From: Girardinichthys multiradiatus
Taxonomy: Eukaryota; Chordata; Actinopteri; Cyprinodontiformes; Goodeidae
Direction of reading: 5' to 3'
Assembly (NCBI RefSeq): GCF_021462225.1
Contig: NC_061800.1
Coordinates: 12,632,749-12,696,748 of the forward strand
Length of the DNA stretch: 64,000 nucleotides
The translations under genes and the position numbers were made by a program. Every line of letters starts with the position of its first letter. Position 1 is the stretch's first letter. Shown in pieces: positions 60,601-63,504 of this stretch. A model generated the notes under the pieces. The model was not told the DNA's origin. It did not search any database and worked only from the letters and a program-made list of their open reading frames with translations.

Positions 60601-63435
60601 TTTGTCCAGAATCGTTTTAATCAGTTAGTTATGGTAAGATAAAAAAAAACAAAGTGCTCCCTCTTTTAAAATGAGGCGCCCCAACATGCAGGACCCATTA
60701 TTTAAAGTTGTGATTTTTCTGTGTTTCTTGGTGTTCCCTCTGAGTTTAAATTTCAGATGGCTGCACAGATCTGTTTTATGGCTGAGTAATAAAACTCCAC
60801 CAAGTCTTTATGCTCATCCATGTCTCTAAATCCAGGGTATTTAAGTCGCTTTCTTGTTAGCTAAACACTGCTGCTGCTTTCGCCAAATGTGCCGAGCATT
60901 TTGTACCTTTGCAGTTTTGGTCTATTCATGCCCACCTTCAAGTGGGTATGAAATGATGTCCCACCATGCATCAGTTTACGACCATCAGGGTGACGCTGTA
61001 ACCGCTCCTCTCTTCTTTCTCCCTCTTTCTGTCGTATTAATTCGCTCTGACTTTTCAAAACAACACCACACGTGGATTCAATCTCTGAAAGAAGCGGAGG
61101 TGTGCATCAGTCTGGGGACATTACAAAATAACAGCATAGTTCTGGATGTAAAAACAAAAGTTTTTGTTTAGTATGGTGTTTGTGATCATTTAAAGCCATC
61201 ATGGACATTGAATGATTCATTTGAATAATTGTCCCAGAATTTACCAATCTTATGTGTACATTTACAACTCATGACCATTTCAAACATTGAGTAAACTAAT
61301 GTTAATCTACACACTTGAAACAAAAGCGTGTTTAGTTGAGGTCTTTGAGTTTTATATATTTATTCATCCAAAAATAAAAATGCAAGGAATCGTTGTCTTG
61401 AAAACGTGTAATAGGTGAGACATGGGTAATAGAGTGACGGTATGAAACATAGGAAAATGATTCATTTCTATCAGAAATCTCGAGAACCTTTTTTACATCC
61501 TGTTTTGTTACAGCTGCAAACTTCAATGTATTTTATTAGCAGTTTATACCAACACAAAGTGGTGCATAACTGTAAAGTTGATGGTAAAGGATGTGTGGTT
61601 TAAAAAATAAAACAAATATGCACTACTTTGTGTTTGTAGTTGTAATGTGATAAAATGTGGAAGTTCATACATTTCCAAGGTACCATAAGATGACAAGACT
61701 TCCTTTGCTTTAAAGTCAACCTTCCATGTTTAATTGTTCATGTTTACTGATGCACAGATAACATTAAAATGACCTCATTGCAGCTGTGGAAAAGCTCACT
61801 GGAGTCAGGCTGCCTGTGAGTGTCATATTTTTATATCTTCTTCTTGGTCACCAGTAGGGTAACTGGAAAATGTTTTGAGTTCACCCTCAGTCTGGACCCT
61901 GTCTTTCCTCTGACCAAAGCAGAGTTTGAAACTGTAAACCGAATGAAGATGTTTTTTTATTTTTTTTATTTCCCTTTTTCTAATAAAAAGAGAAGGCAGA
62001 CATTTACGGGTCAATAAAATACTACTGACAGATGGTTGCTATTGAGCATTATTTATGTATTGCATTTCTTCTCGTGTTGTTTTAAATGGTGAGGTCTCTG
62101 TATCTTACCTCTGTCCTCAGGATTGAGATTGAAGACTCGGAGGCGGTGGGCATCTCCAACATCATCTCAAATCTGATCACCATGTTCCCCCGGAGTATTT
62201 TAACGGCGCTGCCCAGCGAGCTCTTCACCTCCTTCATCAACTGCCTCACACTGCTCACCTGCTCGTTTGGACGCAGCGCCGCCCTGGAGGAGGTGGTGGG
62301 TCACTTCTCATGAGTCAGACCTTCCTCTCATTATGTTACATAGAGAAATGTATCTTGGAATAGAAACACAGAGGGGTTTGAAGTCAAGTGAGTGTAAACA
62401 GATGCAATGCTGACAGGCCTGAAAGGCAAAATTAAAGCGTGTGGTCACCCGGGTAACCTGTTCCAGAATCTTCAAGCAGCTCAGTTGTTTTTAAACATCA
62501 TAAATCTAAAATACGGTGTGTCCACAATATGGCCCAGGGACCATTGGTGGCTCATGGAGTGATTTTGTTTGGCAGGCATTCATGAATGGTACAAATTTCA
62601 CCCGCCAGTGCAGGAGGAGGATTTTCCCTGACAAATTAAAAAATTGGAAAATGTTTGCTACTACACAGTATTTATCTATTAATAACCATGCATTTTTGCT
62701 TTAATTTTAAGAGAGAAAAAAAAATTAACCCCAAAAAATTAGGAAACTAACTTACTTTTAGTAGGGCAAAGGTGTGAAACCCTTATTATGTTTTAGATCT
62801 AGTGTGTTTTACACATCTCATTTCCACAAAATCAGACTGGTTGTTTCATTATAAGATGACATGTTTATTTTACTGTTTAGCAGAGGAAAATAAAGCAAAA
62901 ATCACCACCTTTAGAAACAACTTTTATATTAAATAAAAACTGTGTACTTCACTTGATTTTGGCTCCCGTAACTTTTTGAGACTGTTAACCCAACATCTCT
63001 CCTCCGGCCCTCAGCTCGATAAAGACGACATGGTTTACATGGAGGCCTACGATAGGCTGTTGGAGTCGTGGCTAACACTAGTGCAGGACGAGGAGCACTT
63101 TCCGCGTGGCTGCTTCGTCCAGCCGGCCATCCAGGTGTTTAACTCGTACATTCAGTGTCATCTGGCCGCTCCTGATGGCACAAGGAATCTGGTGAGACTC
63201 TTTAATGTATCAAAAAATCCTGATAATCTGGTTCCTTTTGACTCCTAATTTCTTCCTTTAAAATCTTTTTTCACCGGTGAAACCCTGGACAGTCTGTAAA
63301 TGGTATAGCATCGCATGAGGAGGAGGAGATCAATGAGCTGCAGGAGGATGACAGAGAGCTGTTCTCAGACCAGTTGTCCAGTGTTGGCGTGTTGGGACGT
63401 GTGGCTGCAGACCACTGTATCCCCCTGCTCACAAG
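5833..63435 (+). CDS. xpo4: Exportin-4, N-terminal part (11 exons, 3' end beyond window)
   Basis: Exportin-4 is a karyopherin-beta receptor with HEAT-type repeats. With RanGTP it exports hypusinated eIF5A and SMAD3, and it has been reported to import SOX-family factors. The joined exons encode 497 codons plus 2 bases that align almost without gaps to vertebrate XPO4. Landmarks include [20 protein letters not shown] in the N-terminal Ran-binding region, the block [41 protein letters not shown] and the acidic loop [15 protein letters not shown] near the end. All exon phases fit. The start was placed at the first of three tandem ATGs (5833), because the human protein begins MMAA. An in-frame ATG at 5809 would add eight residues. 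Nine complete introns are GT-AG, and intron 6 is AT-AC. No frameshift or stop is seen, so the gene looks functional. The last exons lie beyond the window. Confidence 0.98.
7085..7232. repeat. Foldback (palindromic) repeat, diverged short copy
   Basis: The left part (CATCCCTGCTCCAGCACGCC TGAATCAAA) and the right part (TTTGATTCAGGTGTGTTGGAACAGGGATG, 7190-7218) are near reverse complements. The same theme recurs at 9785-10005 and 37658-37881, so this is a diverged member of a dispersed foldback family. Confidence 0.6.
7462..7555 (+). repeat. tRNA-derived SINE head
   Basis: A box A-like segment (TGGCTCACATGG, 7469-7480) is followed 31 bases later by a box B match (GGTTCAAACCC, 7512-7522). The body then turns into CAGTTGTTGTGTAAGTCCCT-like sequence. 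This is the internal RNA polymerase III promoter of a tRNA-derived SINE, not a functional tRNA: the cloverleaf stems do not pair well. Confidence 0.6.
7579..7765. repeat. hAT-like MITE fragment (family also at 24576)
   Basis: Starting at GCTGCTGTAGGTAATTTTTG, this shares long blocks with 24576-24790, including AACTGTCACTAWGTCCT and GGAGGAATGTCTTARTGGCG. No protein is coded. Such short non-autonomous repeats are frequent in cyprinodontiform fish. Confidence 0.6.
9060..9262 (+). repeat. SINE body/tail fragment
   Basis: The order TACCCTTGGTCAAGCCACTG, GTGTATTAATGTGCGAGTC, AAGTGCTTTGGGTGGTCAGT follows the body and tail of common fish tRNA-SINEs. The tRNA-like head is eroded. Confidence 0.45.
9270..9600. 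repeat. Probable non-autonomous DNA-transposon repeat
   Basis: Open frames on both strands run through this stretch (9306-9608 minus, 9280-9615 plus), but none has a domain. The text (GTAGATGTGAACACAGCAGT..., CACACCTGCCAGGAGTTTGC...) resembles a dispersed fish repeat. Termini are not clear. Confidence 0.35.
9785..10005. repeat. Foldback repeat, CAGGGGTG-type terminus
   Basis: The left end CAGGGGTGCCCAAGTCTAGA and the right end GAAGACTGGCACCAGGTG form a degenerate inverted pair. Inner segments TAGATGCATCCCTCCTTCAA and GGAGAAGGGATACATCTAAA are also complementary. It is related to 37658-37881. Confidence 0.65.
10865..11234. mobile_element. hAT-like MITE with 8-bp target duplication
   Basis: Termini TAGGGCTGCAACTAA (left) and the reverse complement of TTAATTTTTAGTCCTA (right) bracket 370 bases of AT-rich DNA with no coding. 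Flanks CTTTAGAA (10857-10864) and CTGTAGAG (11235-11242) agree at 6 of 8 bases, as expected for an old hAT target duplication. Confidence 0.65.
12445..12927 (+). pseudogene. Tc1 transposase pseudogene, C-terminal half
   Basis: The reading runs from [12 protein letters not shown] through [20 protein letters not shown] to a stop after GVIVLV (about 12681). It then continues in frame [14 protein letters not shown] and [20 protein letters not shown] to the end of the protein near 12900. DDE catalytic residues two and three are recognisable; the N-terminal DNA-binding part is missing. It cannot make an active enzyme. Confidence 0.85.
12919..13455. mobile_element. Internally deleted Tc1-like element, innermost layer of the nest
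   Basis: The right terminus, read inward on the opposite strand, is CACTACCGGTCAAAAGTTTT, and the left is CACTTCTAGTCAACAGTTTT; they match at most positions. The TA target is intact on the right (13456-13457) and mutated to CA on the left. Sub-terminal blocks GACTATTTACAATGTATGTA (left) and TACCATGTAAATAGTCATGA (right) are also inverted. The interior holds about 200 bases of decayed transposon sequence with no usable frame. Confidence 0.8.
14647..14752 (+). CDS. xpo4: xpo4 coding exon 2
   Basis: This exon encodes residues 24-58 plus the first base of codon 59: [20 protein letters not shown] and onward to KHIL. Acceptor TTCTTCCAG, donor CTCG|GTAATT. The split Glu codon (G|AG) is completed by exon 3. 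It forms part of the N-terminal importin-beta-like Ran-binding region. Confidence 0.97.
15240..15941 (+). mobile_element. hAT element with a BED-finger fragment
   Basis: Terminal repeats TGGGGATGAGTACC (15240-15253) and, on the other strand, TAGGGATGGGTACC match at 12 of 14 bases. 8-bp flanks GTCCTAAA (15232-15239) and GTCCTAAC (15942-15949) differ once. GGTACC motifs recur through both sub-terminal regions. A 78-codon frame (15470-15706) starts [16 protein letters not shown] and keeps the BED-finger cysteine pair (C23-x2-C26). No catalytic domain remains, so this is a non-autonomous hAT. Confidence 0.85.
15470..15706 (+). pseudogene. hAT transposase BED-finger fragment
   Basis: 78 residues. 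[20 protein letters not shown] matches the core of a BED zinc finger of hAT/ZBED proteins. The expected histidine in the NLRKHL segment is arginine (NLRKRL, residues 39-44), so zinc binding is probably lost. The dimerisation and RNase H-like domains are absent. Confidence 0.7.
15953..17222 (-). mobile_element. Tc1/mariner element, 1270 bp, two stop mutations in transposase
   Basis: TA target sites flank both ends (15951-15952 and 17223-17224). Inverted termini: CATGGGTTGGACAATGAAAC on the left, and CAGGGGTTGGACAATGAAAC read inward from the right. They extend about 31 bases. It encodes a minus-strand transposase that is nearly intact except for two point-mutation stops. A second, internally deleted copy lies at 33026-33904. 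Confidence 0.95.
16104..17036 (-). pseudogene. Tc1/mariner transposase with premature stop
   Basis: The minus-strand frame opens at 17036 with [20 protein letters not shown], a helix-turn-helix DNA-binding region; GRKRK (57-61) resembles an AT-hook or nuclear signal. The first catalytic Asp is D152 in LFSDES. A TGA at 16383-16385 cuts the protein after residue 217; the sister copy has CGA there, a typical CpG mutation. The frame continues with [20 protein letters not shown], the second catalytic Asp in YQDDNAPIH and the Glu in [12 protein letters not shown] second TGA (16104-16106) replaces TGG of the sister copy. Otherwise the protein is collinear, so inactivation is recent in evolutionary terms. 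Confidence 0.93.
17531..19052 (+). mobile_element. Tc1 element, 1522 bp, degenerate transposase
   Basis: Flanked by TA (17529-17530, 19053-19054). Termini CAGTGGGGAGAACAACAATT and, inward from the right, CAGTGGGGAGAACAATTATT are inverted. Similarity continues for about 200 bases with an indel (AAAATCACATTTTGTGATTT on the right mirrors AAATCACATTATGTGATTTT on the left). The coding region is frameshifted, so the element is dead but complete in outline. Confidence 0.95.
17902..18840 (+). pseudogene. Tc1 transposase pseudogene
   Basis: The first frame (17902-18216) reads [20 protein letters not shown], with a helix-turn-helix around [20 protein letters not shown], and stops at TGA 18214-18216. 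Matches continue in other frames: [10 protein letters not shown] (first catalytic Asp, about 18340), then [20 protein letters not shown] (18440-18500), and a broken [11 protein letters not shown] box near 18695-18725. At least two frameshifts and several stops separate the parts. Confidence 0.9.
19216..20783 (-). mobile_element. Tc1 element, 1568 bp, uninterrupted transposase and 200-bp TIRs
   Basis: TA targets at 19214-19215 and 20784-20785. The inverted repeats 19216-19415 and 20584-20783 are 200 bases each with about five mismatches. Both start CAGGTCCTTCTCAAAATATT. Each carries two direct copies of a TTAGCATATT motif, one near the outer edge and one at the inner edge: the IR/DR arrangement known from Sleeping Beauty-type fish Tc1 elements. 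The minus-strand transposase is open throughout. Of all the elements here this is the youngest-looking complete one. Confidence 0.97.
19493..20455 (-). CDS. Tc1 family transposase, 320 aa, open
   Basis: Starts at 20455 ([20 protein letters not shown]). Residues 10-45 form the first helix-turn-helix ([18 protein letters not shown]), followed by a basic GRKR stretch (54-58) like an AT-hook or nuclear signal and a second DNA-binding subdomain to about 110. The catalytic triad is visible: D134 in FLDES, D224 in FQHDLAPAH and E259 in [11 protein letters not shown], spaced D34E. It ends KGFPTKY. Family members are about 340 residues. Here residues CRIP (about 109-112) run directly into QTWATEKQ, so roughly 16-20 residues of the linker seem deleted in frame. 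It would cut and paste DNA at TA sites. Whether it is active is unknown, given the linker deletion. Confidence 0.95.
   Translation of the reverse strand: MGKTADLTAVQKATIDTLKQEGKTQKDISERIGCSQSAVSRHLSGKSVGRKKCGRKRCTTRRGDRTLRKIVEKGRFQTLGDLRKQWTESGVETSRATVHRRVQEMVYRCRIPQTWATEKQHWTVAQWSKVLFLDESKFCMSFGNQGARVWRKTGEKEMPKCQKSSVKYPQSVMVWGAVSAAGVGPLCFIKGRVNAASYQEILEHFVLPSAEKLYGDEDFIFQHDLAPAHSAKTTGKWFTDHGITVLNWPANSPDLNPIENLWDIVKRTLRDSRPNTLDELQAAIEASWASIRPQQCHRLIASMPRCIEAVISAKGFPTKY
20939..21675 (+). mobile_element. Repeat carrying a THAP-type zinc finger exon
   Basis: The left end GAAGGGGACCCATTATGC is echoed, inverted, by the right end (reverse complement AAAGGTAAACTATTATAC), suggesting short terminal inverted repeats. 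ATTATGCAAAATTC at the left also matches inverted sequence near 21600. Inside is a THAP-like reading frame (21205-21492). I infer a non-autonomous DNA transposon of a THAP-encoding superfamily; the target duplication is unclear, so the class is open. Confidence 0.6.
21205..21492 (+). pseudogene. THAP domain fragment
   Basis: Begins [20 protein letters not shown]. Cysteines C8 and C12, then C51 and H54 (VCANHF) give C-x3-C-x38-C-x2-H, the C2CH zinc signature of THAP domains. W31 and F55 sit where THAP domains keep them. The C-terminal AVPTIF box and any transposase domain are absent; after HQYM the frame drifts into anonymous sequence, perhaps a lost splice site. Confidence 0.65.
21775..22075. 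repeat. Dispersed fish retroposon fragment
   Basis: The segments CATCCATCTGTCTCTCCATT, GGGGTACACCCTGGACAGGT, CTGGCAACACAGGACAAGCA and TTTTTGGACTGTGCGTGGGA occur in this order. The later part overlaps in content with the SINE at 44807-45047 (ACAGGACAAACAACCATGCA, TCTTTGGACTGTGGGAGGAA). It is a diverged copy without a tRNA head. Confidence 0.6.
22599..22740 (+). CDS. xpo4: xpo4 coding exon 3
   Basis: Encodes the end of codon 59 through residue 105 plus two bases: [20 protein letters not shown] and onward to YVLQRP. Acceptor TCTCCAG, donor CCAA|GTAAGT. The Asn codon (AA|C) is completed by exon 4. HEAT-repeat region of the exportin. Confidence 0.98.
23838..24153. repeat. hAT-like repeat (copy 3)
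   Basis: Carries GACTGCTTGGATGCGGTATT and TTGGTAGGATATCATCTATC in the middle and ends GATATTGTGCAGTCCTA. Blocks are shared with the repeats at 3233, 11809 and 46856. No coding. Confidence 0.6.
24576..24790. repeat. hAT-like MITE fragment (family also at 7579)
   Basis: Begins TTAAAGCTGCAGTAGGTAGT and shares AACTGTCACTAAGTCCTGAC and GGAGGAATGTCTTAGTGGCG with 7579-7765. This copy retains a central TCCTCTGGCTCCTCCCAGTG segment missing from the other. It lies 94 bases upstream of xpo4 exon 4. Confidence 0.65.
24884..25022 (+). CDS. xpo4: xpo4 coding exon 4
   Basis: Encodes residues 106-152: (N)[20 protein letters not shown], then [20 protein letters not shown] and SGNPTV. Acceptor CCCTGCAG, donor GTG|GTAAAA. 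Phase 0 end. Very close to mammalian exportin-4. Confidence 0.98.
25023..27470 (+). other. xpo4: xpo4 intron 4 (GT-AG, 2.4 kb)
   Basis: Donor GTAAAA, acceptor TTCTCTACAG. A 25-base T run lies at 26707-26731. A weak tRNA-SINE-like segment (CCAGGGTTAAATCCT, about 25648-25662) is too degraded to call. The rest is AT-rich with nothing recognised. Confidence 0.88.
27471..27587 (+). CDS. xpo4: xpo4 coding exon 5
   Basis: Encodes residues 153-191: [20 protein letters not shown], then [19 protein letters not shown]. Acceptor CTACAG, donor CAG|GTTTGT. Phase 0 at both ends, so it could be skipped without a frameshift. Confidence 0.98.
27588..27664 (+). other. xpo4: xpo4 intron 5 (GT-AG, 77 bp)
   Basis: A minimal teleost intron with donor GTTTGT and acceptor CCCCTCCAG. 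It is the shortest intron of the set. Confidence 0.95.
27665..27818 (+). CDS. xpo4: xpo4 coding exon 6
   Basis: Encodes residues 192-242 plus one base: [20 protein letters not shown], then [20 protein letters not shown] and [11 protein letters not shown]. It ends AATC directly before ATATCCTTTG. The Leu codon (C|TA) is completed by exon 7 across the U12-type intron. Confidence 0.97.
27985..28992 (-). mobile_element. Decayed Tc1 element
   Basis: The minus strand preserves transposase landmarks: the HGGGSIM-like box (seen as CATGATGCTGCCATCATTAT at 28336-28355) and the segment CATCTTACCAGAACACCTTC (28456-28475), where the first catalytic DE region should be. The right end ...AAGGGGTTTGAATACTACTT is a variant of the terminus at 1-240. 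Stops and indels are numerous, and the left terminus is not recognisable. Confidence 0.65.
29150..29440. other. GC-richer intronic island with a C homopolymer
   Basis: The local GC content is above its surroundings, with a 12-base C run near 29303-29314. Several overlapping open frames appear in one strand but none has a recognisable domain. It may be a conserved noncoding segment; no evidence for a gene. Confidence 0.25.
29885..30020 (+). mobile_element. Tc1 5' end fragment
   Basis: GCTTCAGAACATCAAACAAATTTTAATATCAGACAAAGATAACCTGAG is near-identical in order to the sub-terminal part of the old Tc1 at 11290-11335 (quoted in parts there). No coding remains. Confidence 0.6.
31011..31100 (+). 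repeat. tRNA-derived SINE head fragment
   Basis: A box A match TGACTCAGTGGG (31019-31030) and a box B-like GTTAGATTCC (31068-31077), followed by AGCTTCTTGCTGCCCTGTTG, mark the start of a tRNA-derived fish SINE. It breaks off after about 31100. Confidence 0.55.
31322..31500. repeat. Dispersed fish repeat (AATCAGAATCAG-type)
   Basis: AATCAGAATCAGAAAAGCTT, GCCAAGTACGTTTTTGGACA and GGAATTTGTTTTGGCGTAGT in this order are a recurrent fish retroposon 3' region. Orientation and family are not certain. Confidence 0.5.
33026..33904 (-). mobile_element. Deletion derivative of the 15953 Tc1 element (879 bp)
   Basis: TA targets at 33024-33025 and 33905-33906. The ends match those of 15953-17222 (CAGGGGTTACACAATGAAAC; CAGGGGTTGGACAATGAAAC inward from the right). 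Compared with that copy, about 391 bases are missing at the junction CTTCTTTG|ACATTACC near 33598. The transposase start codon is ACG instead of ATG, and the deletion shifts frame. The C-terminal part stays open. Confidence 0.95.
33123..33569 (-). pseudogene. Tc1 transposase C-terminal half, truncated by deletion
   Basis: 148 codons from [20 protein letters not shown] to the end. The second catalytic Asp ([10 protein letters not shown]) and Glu ([11 protein letters not shown]) are present. The first Asp and most of the DNA-binding region were removed by the 391-base deletion; a short N-terminal segment (about 33598-33718) remains out of frame. It shows the unmutated CGA and TGG codons where the intron-2 copy has stops. 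Confidence 0.93.
36118..37055 (-). mobile_element. Old decayed Tc1 element
   Basis: The left end CAGGTGCATCTCCATAAACT follows TA at 36116-36117. Minus-strand remnants read [20 protein letters not shown] and [13 protein letters not shown], related to the transposase at 19493-20455. The right terminus is missing or unrecognisable; inner sequence similar to the left sub-terminal (TTCATATTCAGATTTTCTGA, about 37021) marks the approximate end. Confidence 0.7.
37658..37881. repeat. Foldback repeat, best copy
   Basis: CAGGTGTCAAATTCCAGTCC at the left pairs with GGACTGGAGTTTGACACCCC at the right. Inner segments CTTTTAGATGTTCCTTTGCT and CAGAGACACATCTAAAAGTT are complementary too. About 224 bases, no coding. 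It represents the family also seen at 7085 and 9785. Confidence 0.8.
38330..38812 (+). mobile_element. Non-LTR retrotransposon (LINE) 3' end
   Basis: GGAGGTTTCCTCCTGTTAAA, AGCCTTGAGACGACGTGTGT and TTGTGAATTGGCGCTACATA lead to a terminal AATTGAATTGAATT repeat. This is the common fish LINE 3' UTR with a short pentamer-like tail. No reverse transcriptase coding is attached. Confidence 0.7.
39940..40350 (-). mobile_element. Tc1 remnant, internally deleted
   Basis: CTCTTCTGACCAGTGTACCT, TGGCTTGTGGCAAACTACAA and TAATAGTTGTCCTGTCATCA match the order of the decayed element at 28456-28620. The sequence then jumps at about 40144 to the sub-terminal region ending GGTTAAAATGTTCAAGAGGG. No frame survives. 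Confidence 0.6.
41459..41490. repeat. Short perfect hairpin
   Basis: TAAACCATAGCT (41459-41470) and AGCTATGGTTTA (41479-41490) are perfect complements across an 8-nt loop. Function unknown. Confidence 0.7.
42300..42760. other. Purine-rich, GC-richer segment upstream of exon 7
   Basis: Strong G/A strand bias with an inverted CCAAT box next to a GC box in GGCGATTGGCCGAGGAGGCG (42417-42436). It could be a weak internal promoter, an intronic enhancer, or simply a purine tract. No exon or protein is recognised. Confidence 0.3.
42955..42961 (+). promoter_or_regulatory. xpo4: U12 branch site of xpo4 intron 6
   Basis: CCTTAAC matches the core of the U12 branch consensus TTCCTTAAC. Its adenosines (42959, 42960) are 15-16 bases from the AC intron end, within the short distance typical of U12 introns. 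Confidence 0.9.
42976..43088 (+). CDS. xpo4: xpo4 coding exon 7
   Basis: Encodes the end of codon 243 through residue 280: (L)[20 protein letters not shown], then [17 protein letters not shown]. The exon begins TAGGA after the AC of the U12-type intron; donor TCT|GTAAGT. Phase 0 end. Confidence 0.97.
44798..45056 (-). mobile_element. tRNA-derived SINE with perfect 9-bp target duplication
   Basis: The SINE body is 44807-45047, and ACAAAATAA repeats at 44798-44806 and 45048-45056. On the minus strand it starts GGGCTGCACGGTGGCGCAGT. Box A TGGCGCAGTTGG (45025-45036) and box B GGTTCGATTCC (44982-44992) match polymerase III consensus exactly. The body then runs through GCATGTTCTCCCCGTGCATG and CTTCCTCCCACAGTCCAAAG. 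Intact promoter boxes and a perfect duplication suggest a fairly recent insertion. Confidence 0.9.
45058..45144. repeat. Perfect 38-bp inverted repeat with 11-nt loop
   Basis: The left arm 45058-45095 (CTGTAAACTTGAATGTGTTT...) and right arm 45107-45144 (...AAACACATTCAAGTTTACAG) are exact reverse complements over 38 bases, loop TTATTACAAAT. It starts one base after the target duplication of the adjacent SINE. It is AT-rich with no coding. Possible origins: a template-switch fold, a tiny foldback element, or an assembly artefact. Confidence 0.93.
46856..47175. repeat. hAT-like repeat (copy 4)
   Basis: Begins AGAGCTGCACAATGTATTAG and ends CTTTGTGCAGTCTTA, giving inverted GCTGCAC / GTGCAG termini. 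The middle has TGTAATATTTGGTAGGC and ATCTGATGTAGATCTTAGTG, shared with copies at 3233 and 23838. Confidence 0.65.
47690..48030 (+). pseudogene. Possible decayed LINE reverse-transcriptase 3' end
   Basis: A frame contains [15 protein letters not shown], like the HWLPV motif near the end of L2-type LINE reverse transcriptases. It continues in another frame with [15 protein letters not shown]. Match is short and frame-broken, so this is tentative. Confidence 0.35.
48280..48871 (+). repeat. T-rich dispersed retroelement-like repeat
   Basis: Strongly T-rich strand with many CATGTTT / TCATG motifs. It then reads CACCTGGTCACGCTCCATAA, TTAATTAAATCC (polyadenylation-like) and ends CTCACAAGCCCTAACA. 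The layout resembles the 3' part or LTR of a fish retroelement. No protein and no second copy were found. Confidence 0.35.
52900..53700. other. Intronic segment with an exon-like look, unassigned
   Basis: GC is higher than around it, a CT-rich tract (52990-53070) is followed by an 11-bp inverted repeat (CTCTTCCAGAG 53077-53087, CTCTGGAAGAG 53100-53110), then a GA-rich tract. Open frames on both strands lack recognisable domains. It could be a regulatory element or a noncoding exon; no gene is claimed. Confidence 0.2.
55433..55590 (+). CDS. xpo4: xpo4 coding exon 8
   Basis: Encodes residues 281-332 plus two bases: [20 protein letters not shown], then [20 protein letters not shown] and [12 protein letters not shown]. 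Acceptor TTCTGCAG, donor ACGG|GTGAGC. Gly is completed by exon 9. Confidence 0.98.
57440..57560 (+). repeat. Degenerate telomere-like TTAGG/TTAGGG tract
   Basis: Repeated variants of GGTTAGGTTTAGG, AGGTTAAGGTTAGAGTTAG and TTTAGGGTTATTGTCAGGGTTAGGG occur in one orientation. It is interrupted and diverged, and is followed by TCAATGGGAGTCAACACATG and a GT microsatellite, a combination common in fish genomes. It is not a functional telomere. Confidence 0.7.
57653..57690 (+). repeat. (GT)19 microsatellite
   Basis: An uninterrupted GT dinucleotide array of 38 bases follows a GAGT start. It is likely polymorphic. Confidence 0.95.
61500..61685. mobile_element. Tc1-derived MITE
   Basis: TTTTGTTACAGCTGCAAACT (left) and GTTTGTAGTTGTAATGTGAT AAAA (right) are inverted partners; inner TTCAATGTATTTTATTAGCA matches the terminus of the element at 63505. 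ACACAAAGTGGTGCATAACTG and TGCACTACTTTGTGTTTG are also inverted around the centre. No coding. Confidence 0.7.
62121..62295 (+). CDS. xpo4: xpo4 coding exon 9
   Basis: Encodes the end of codon 333 through residue 391: (G)[20 protein letters not shown], then [20 protein letters not shown] and [18 protein letters not shown]. Acceptor TCCTCAG, donor GTG|GTGGGT. Phase 0 end. Confidence 0.98.
62296..63014 (+). other. xpo4: xpo4 intron 9 (GT-AG, 719 bp)
   Basis: Donor GTGGGT, acceptor GCCCTCAG. Nothing recognisable inside. Confidence 0.95.
63015..63191 (+). CDS. xpo4: xpo4 coding exon 10
   Basis: Encodes residues 392-450: [20 protein letters not shown], then [20 protein letters not shown] and [19 protein letters not shown]. 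Acceptor CCCTCAG, donor CTG|GTGAGA. Phase 0 at both ends. Confidence 0.98.
63192..63292 (+). other. xpo4: xpo4 intron 10 (GT-AG, 101 bp)
   Basis: Donor GTGAGA, acceptor CTGGACAG. A short teleost intron with no content of note. Confidence 0.95.
63293..63435 (+). CDS. xpo4: xpo4 coding exon 11
   Basis: Encodes residues 451-497 plus two bases: [20 protein letters not shown], then [20 protein letters not shown] and HCIPLLT. The acidic EEEE...EDD loop is typical of exportin-4. Acceptor GGACAG, donor CAAG|GTAAAA. The next exon is beyond the window. Confidence 0.97.
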
Positions 63436-63504
63436 GTAAAAACACCACGGCTTAATCAGTGGAGATAAATCCTTTAGATTCCTGTGTGACCTGGTTTGTT
63501 ATGC

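Larger units (their letters stand above)
55591..62120 (+). other. xpo4: xpo4 intron 8 (GT-AG, 6.5 kb)
   Basis: Donor GTGAGC, acceptor TGTCCTCAG. Contains a telomere-like tract followed by a (GT)n microsatellite (57430-57690) and a short Tc1-derived MITE (61500-61685). Long T runs lie near 59245-59266. 57820-58200 and 60260-60500 have a less repetitive, possibly conserved look. The rest holds nothing I recognise. Confidence 0.9.
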